Assembly: GCA_014376655.1 (NCBI GenBank)
Contig: JACMRC010000412.1
Coordinates: forward strand, 1 to 13,210
Origin: Mucilaginibacter sp.
Lineage (GTDB): Bacteria; Bacteroidota; Bacteroidia; Sphingobacteriales; Sphingobacteriaceae
DNA: 13,210 nt
Direction of reading: 5' to 3'
Shown here: positions 11,854 to 13,210 of the stretch, piece by piece
Position numbering within the stretch: position 1 is the first letter of the stretch
How the letters are laid out: every line of letters begins with the position of its first letter
Translations under genes and position numbers: made by a program
Notes under the pieces: model-generated
Databases searched by the model: none
The model's input: only the letters and a program-made list of their open reading frames with translations
Told to the model about the DNA's origin: nothing

Positions 11854-13210
11854 ATGGTTACCCCGTCCAGGCCAGTTAAAGAAAGAATATTATTTCCAAT
11901 TGCTTTTATTTTATTAATAGCATTAATACCGCTCTCAGAGTTAATACACCAAACATTATTAGGGCATTATATGCAGGCCCTGGTGATGTTTTTTTATTTC
12001 CTGTCCATTTTTTCATTCCCGATAATTTTATTCAGAAGAAATGTATTCATATACCTGGCAATACTCTCGCCAGTATTTTTAGTCATCCCTTTAAACTTGT
12101 TGTATACGCTAACGTTTAGCACCGACGTATCAGCTGATCTGACACTACTTCTTTTAAACACAAATAAAAATGAAGCATCAGAATTAATAAATCGTTATTG
12201 GGTTCCGTTGTTAATTATTTATACGATATATATAACACAAATAATGTTTTTGTTGTACAAATGCCATAAGGTTGTGTCTTCAAAAATTGCTTACTACATA
12301 TTTGGTATAAGTTTAGTGTTAATAGTGTTTTTGCCATTCCTTGATATGAAACACAAAACCAACACTTATTACGATGTCGCCCGGACAACTGTAAACAACA
12401 CCTTTCCTTTCAGTATTGTTAAAGGTATAAAACGATATGTGACTGAAAAACGACTGATTAAAAGTACTCAAAAAGAGCGCGATGCTTTCAAATTTAACGC
12501 CACGCAGGATACTTCCGTTCATCAAAAGCAGGTTGTATTATTAATTATAGGTGAAAGCTGCCGGTATGGTAATTGGGGTATTAATGGCTATTCAAGGAAT
12601 ACCTCGCCTCGCCTGGGTAAAAGAGCAAATTTGATATCGTTTAATAATGTTGCTTCCGGCGCTTCGCTAACAGAATATTCGGTACCATTAATTTTAAGTG
12701 GCGTAGGAGCCCCGAATTTTGACGAGCATGTTAAGCGGAAAGGAATATTTGCTCCGTTTAACGAAGTGGGTTTTAATACGTATTGGATCTCTAATCAGCC
12801 CGGCGATCGTGGTAATATATCAGTACATGTGGGCGAAGCGCAAAATAAATACAGCATACCGCAAGAGAAAGACCACGGTAAAGATATGACCTTGTTAGAT
12901 ACCTTAAAGAAGATATTAAAACAACCAGGGGATAGGAAATTTATTGTTATCCACACCATGGGCAGCCATTTTGATTATACAGAGCGGTACCCCAATAATT
13001 TTGATGTCTTTAAACCCAGCTATAAAACTCAGCCTGAAGATGTAAACGATAGAAAATTTAAAAATATATTGGTAAATACTTACGATAATACCATTGCATA
13101 TACTGACGCGGTAATAGATAGTATGATTAGTATGACAAGCAAACTGAATGAATTTGCGACAGTTGCTTATATAGCCGATCATGGTGAGGATTTGTTAGAC
13201 GGCAACACTA
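11854..13210 (+). CDS. Phosphoethanolamine transferase, sulfatase fold (3' end outside window)
   Basis: There are 452 codons from the ATG at 11854, still open at the right edge. Five hydrophobic segments (about residues 11-30, 40-60, 63-85, 115-133, 144-162) form the N-terminal membrane domain. A periplasmic alkaline-phosphatase/sulfatase-fold domain starts near 225. Its nucleophile motif is GESCR (233-237), with Ser235 where EptA has Thr in GETAR, followed by NGYSRNTSPRL. Other family marks are SGASLTEYSVPLILSG, HTMGSHFDYTERYP, NTYDNTIAYTD and the metal-binding ADHGED (Asp442, His443). EptA-like enzymes transfer phosphoethanolamine from phosphatidylethanolamine to lipid A or core sugars, which lowers polymyxin binding. 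Which acceptor this one uses cannot be told, and a related LPS- or glycan-modifying transferase is possible. It has its own promoter and follows the prfA terminator. Only the last C-terminal part is missing. Confidence 0.85.
   Translation, partial: MVTPSRPVKERILFPIAFILLIALIPLSELIHQTLLGHYMQALVMFFYFLSIFSFPIILFRRNVFIYLAILSPVFLVIPLNLLYTLTFSTDVSADLTLLLLNTNKNEASELINRYWVPLLIIYTIYITQIMFLLYKCHKVVSSKIAYYIFGISLVLIVFLPFLDMKHKTNTYYDVARTTVNNTFPFSIVKGIKRYVTEKRLIKSTQKERDAFKFNATQDTSVHQKQVVLLIIGESCRYGNWGINGYSRNTSPRLGKRANLISFNNVASGASLTEYSVPLILSGVGAPNFDEHVKRKGIFAPFNEVGFNTYWISNQPGDRGNISVHVGEAQNKYSIPQEKDHGKDMTLLDTLKKILKQPGDRKFIVIHTMGSHFDYTERYPNNFDVFKPSYKTQPEDVNDRKFKNILVNTYDNTIAYTDAVIDSMISMTSKLNEFATVAYIADHGEDLLDGNT

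Overview
The window looks like a chromosomal segment of a Bacteroidota bacterium of the Sphingobacteriaceae type (Mucilaginibacter/Pedobacter-like). The evidence is the Bacteroidota promoter pattern TTG-N19-TAnnTTTG upstream of several genes, starts without Shine-Dalgarno sequences, a TonB receptor with an N-terminal carboxypeptidase-regulatory-like domain, a PorT-type barrel protein, and a Bacteroidota-style S41 protease. The genus is inferred from overall resemblance, not from any marker gene.

Layout. At 1-389 is the 3' end of glutamyl-tRNA synthetase (gltX), followed directly by a ~108-bp palindromic dispersed-repeat-like element. A minus-strand Lrp/AsnC regulator lies at 562-1038. The gap 1039-1576 holds no protein gene. 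It carries the most unusual part of the window: a Bacteroidota-type promoter, two tandem tRNA-like RNAs (1203-1314 and 1348-1462) and a terminator-like hairpin. Both RNAs fold as cloverleaves with compensatory acceptor-stem changes. Their D-arm is tRNA-Leu-like, their variable region is about 40 nt and structured, and their anticodon loop reads GUC with a G73 discriminator and the other classical AspRS identity bases.

From 1577 to 4233 is a likely two-gene transport unit: a small membrane/secreted His/Cys-containing protein and a TonB-dependent receptor. Convergent to it is a secreted SGNH hydrolase fused to a LamG-like domain (4258-5520, minus), then a PorT-like outer-membrane barrel (5646-6227, minus). 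Divergent from these on the plus strand are a CsbD-like 71-aa protein and a CtpA/Prc-type S41 protease (6639-8375). Next come a secreted protein with a Gly/Asp/His-rich tail (8567-9133) and an unrecognised 101-aa protein (9289-9594). The right end has lpxH (lipid A synthesis), prfA (release factor 1) and a truncated phosphoethanolamine-transferase-type sulfatase-fold gene that has no stop codon before the window edge.

Most units are separated by clear hairpin terminators, so the window is largely a set of single-gene transcripts. Much of the content is envelope-related: receptor, barrel protein, secreted hydrolase, periplasmic protease, LpxH and the Ept-like enzyme. Translation is represented by gltX, prfA and the tRNA-like pair. 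No CRISPR array, rRNA or insertion sequence was seen.
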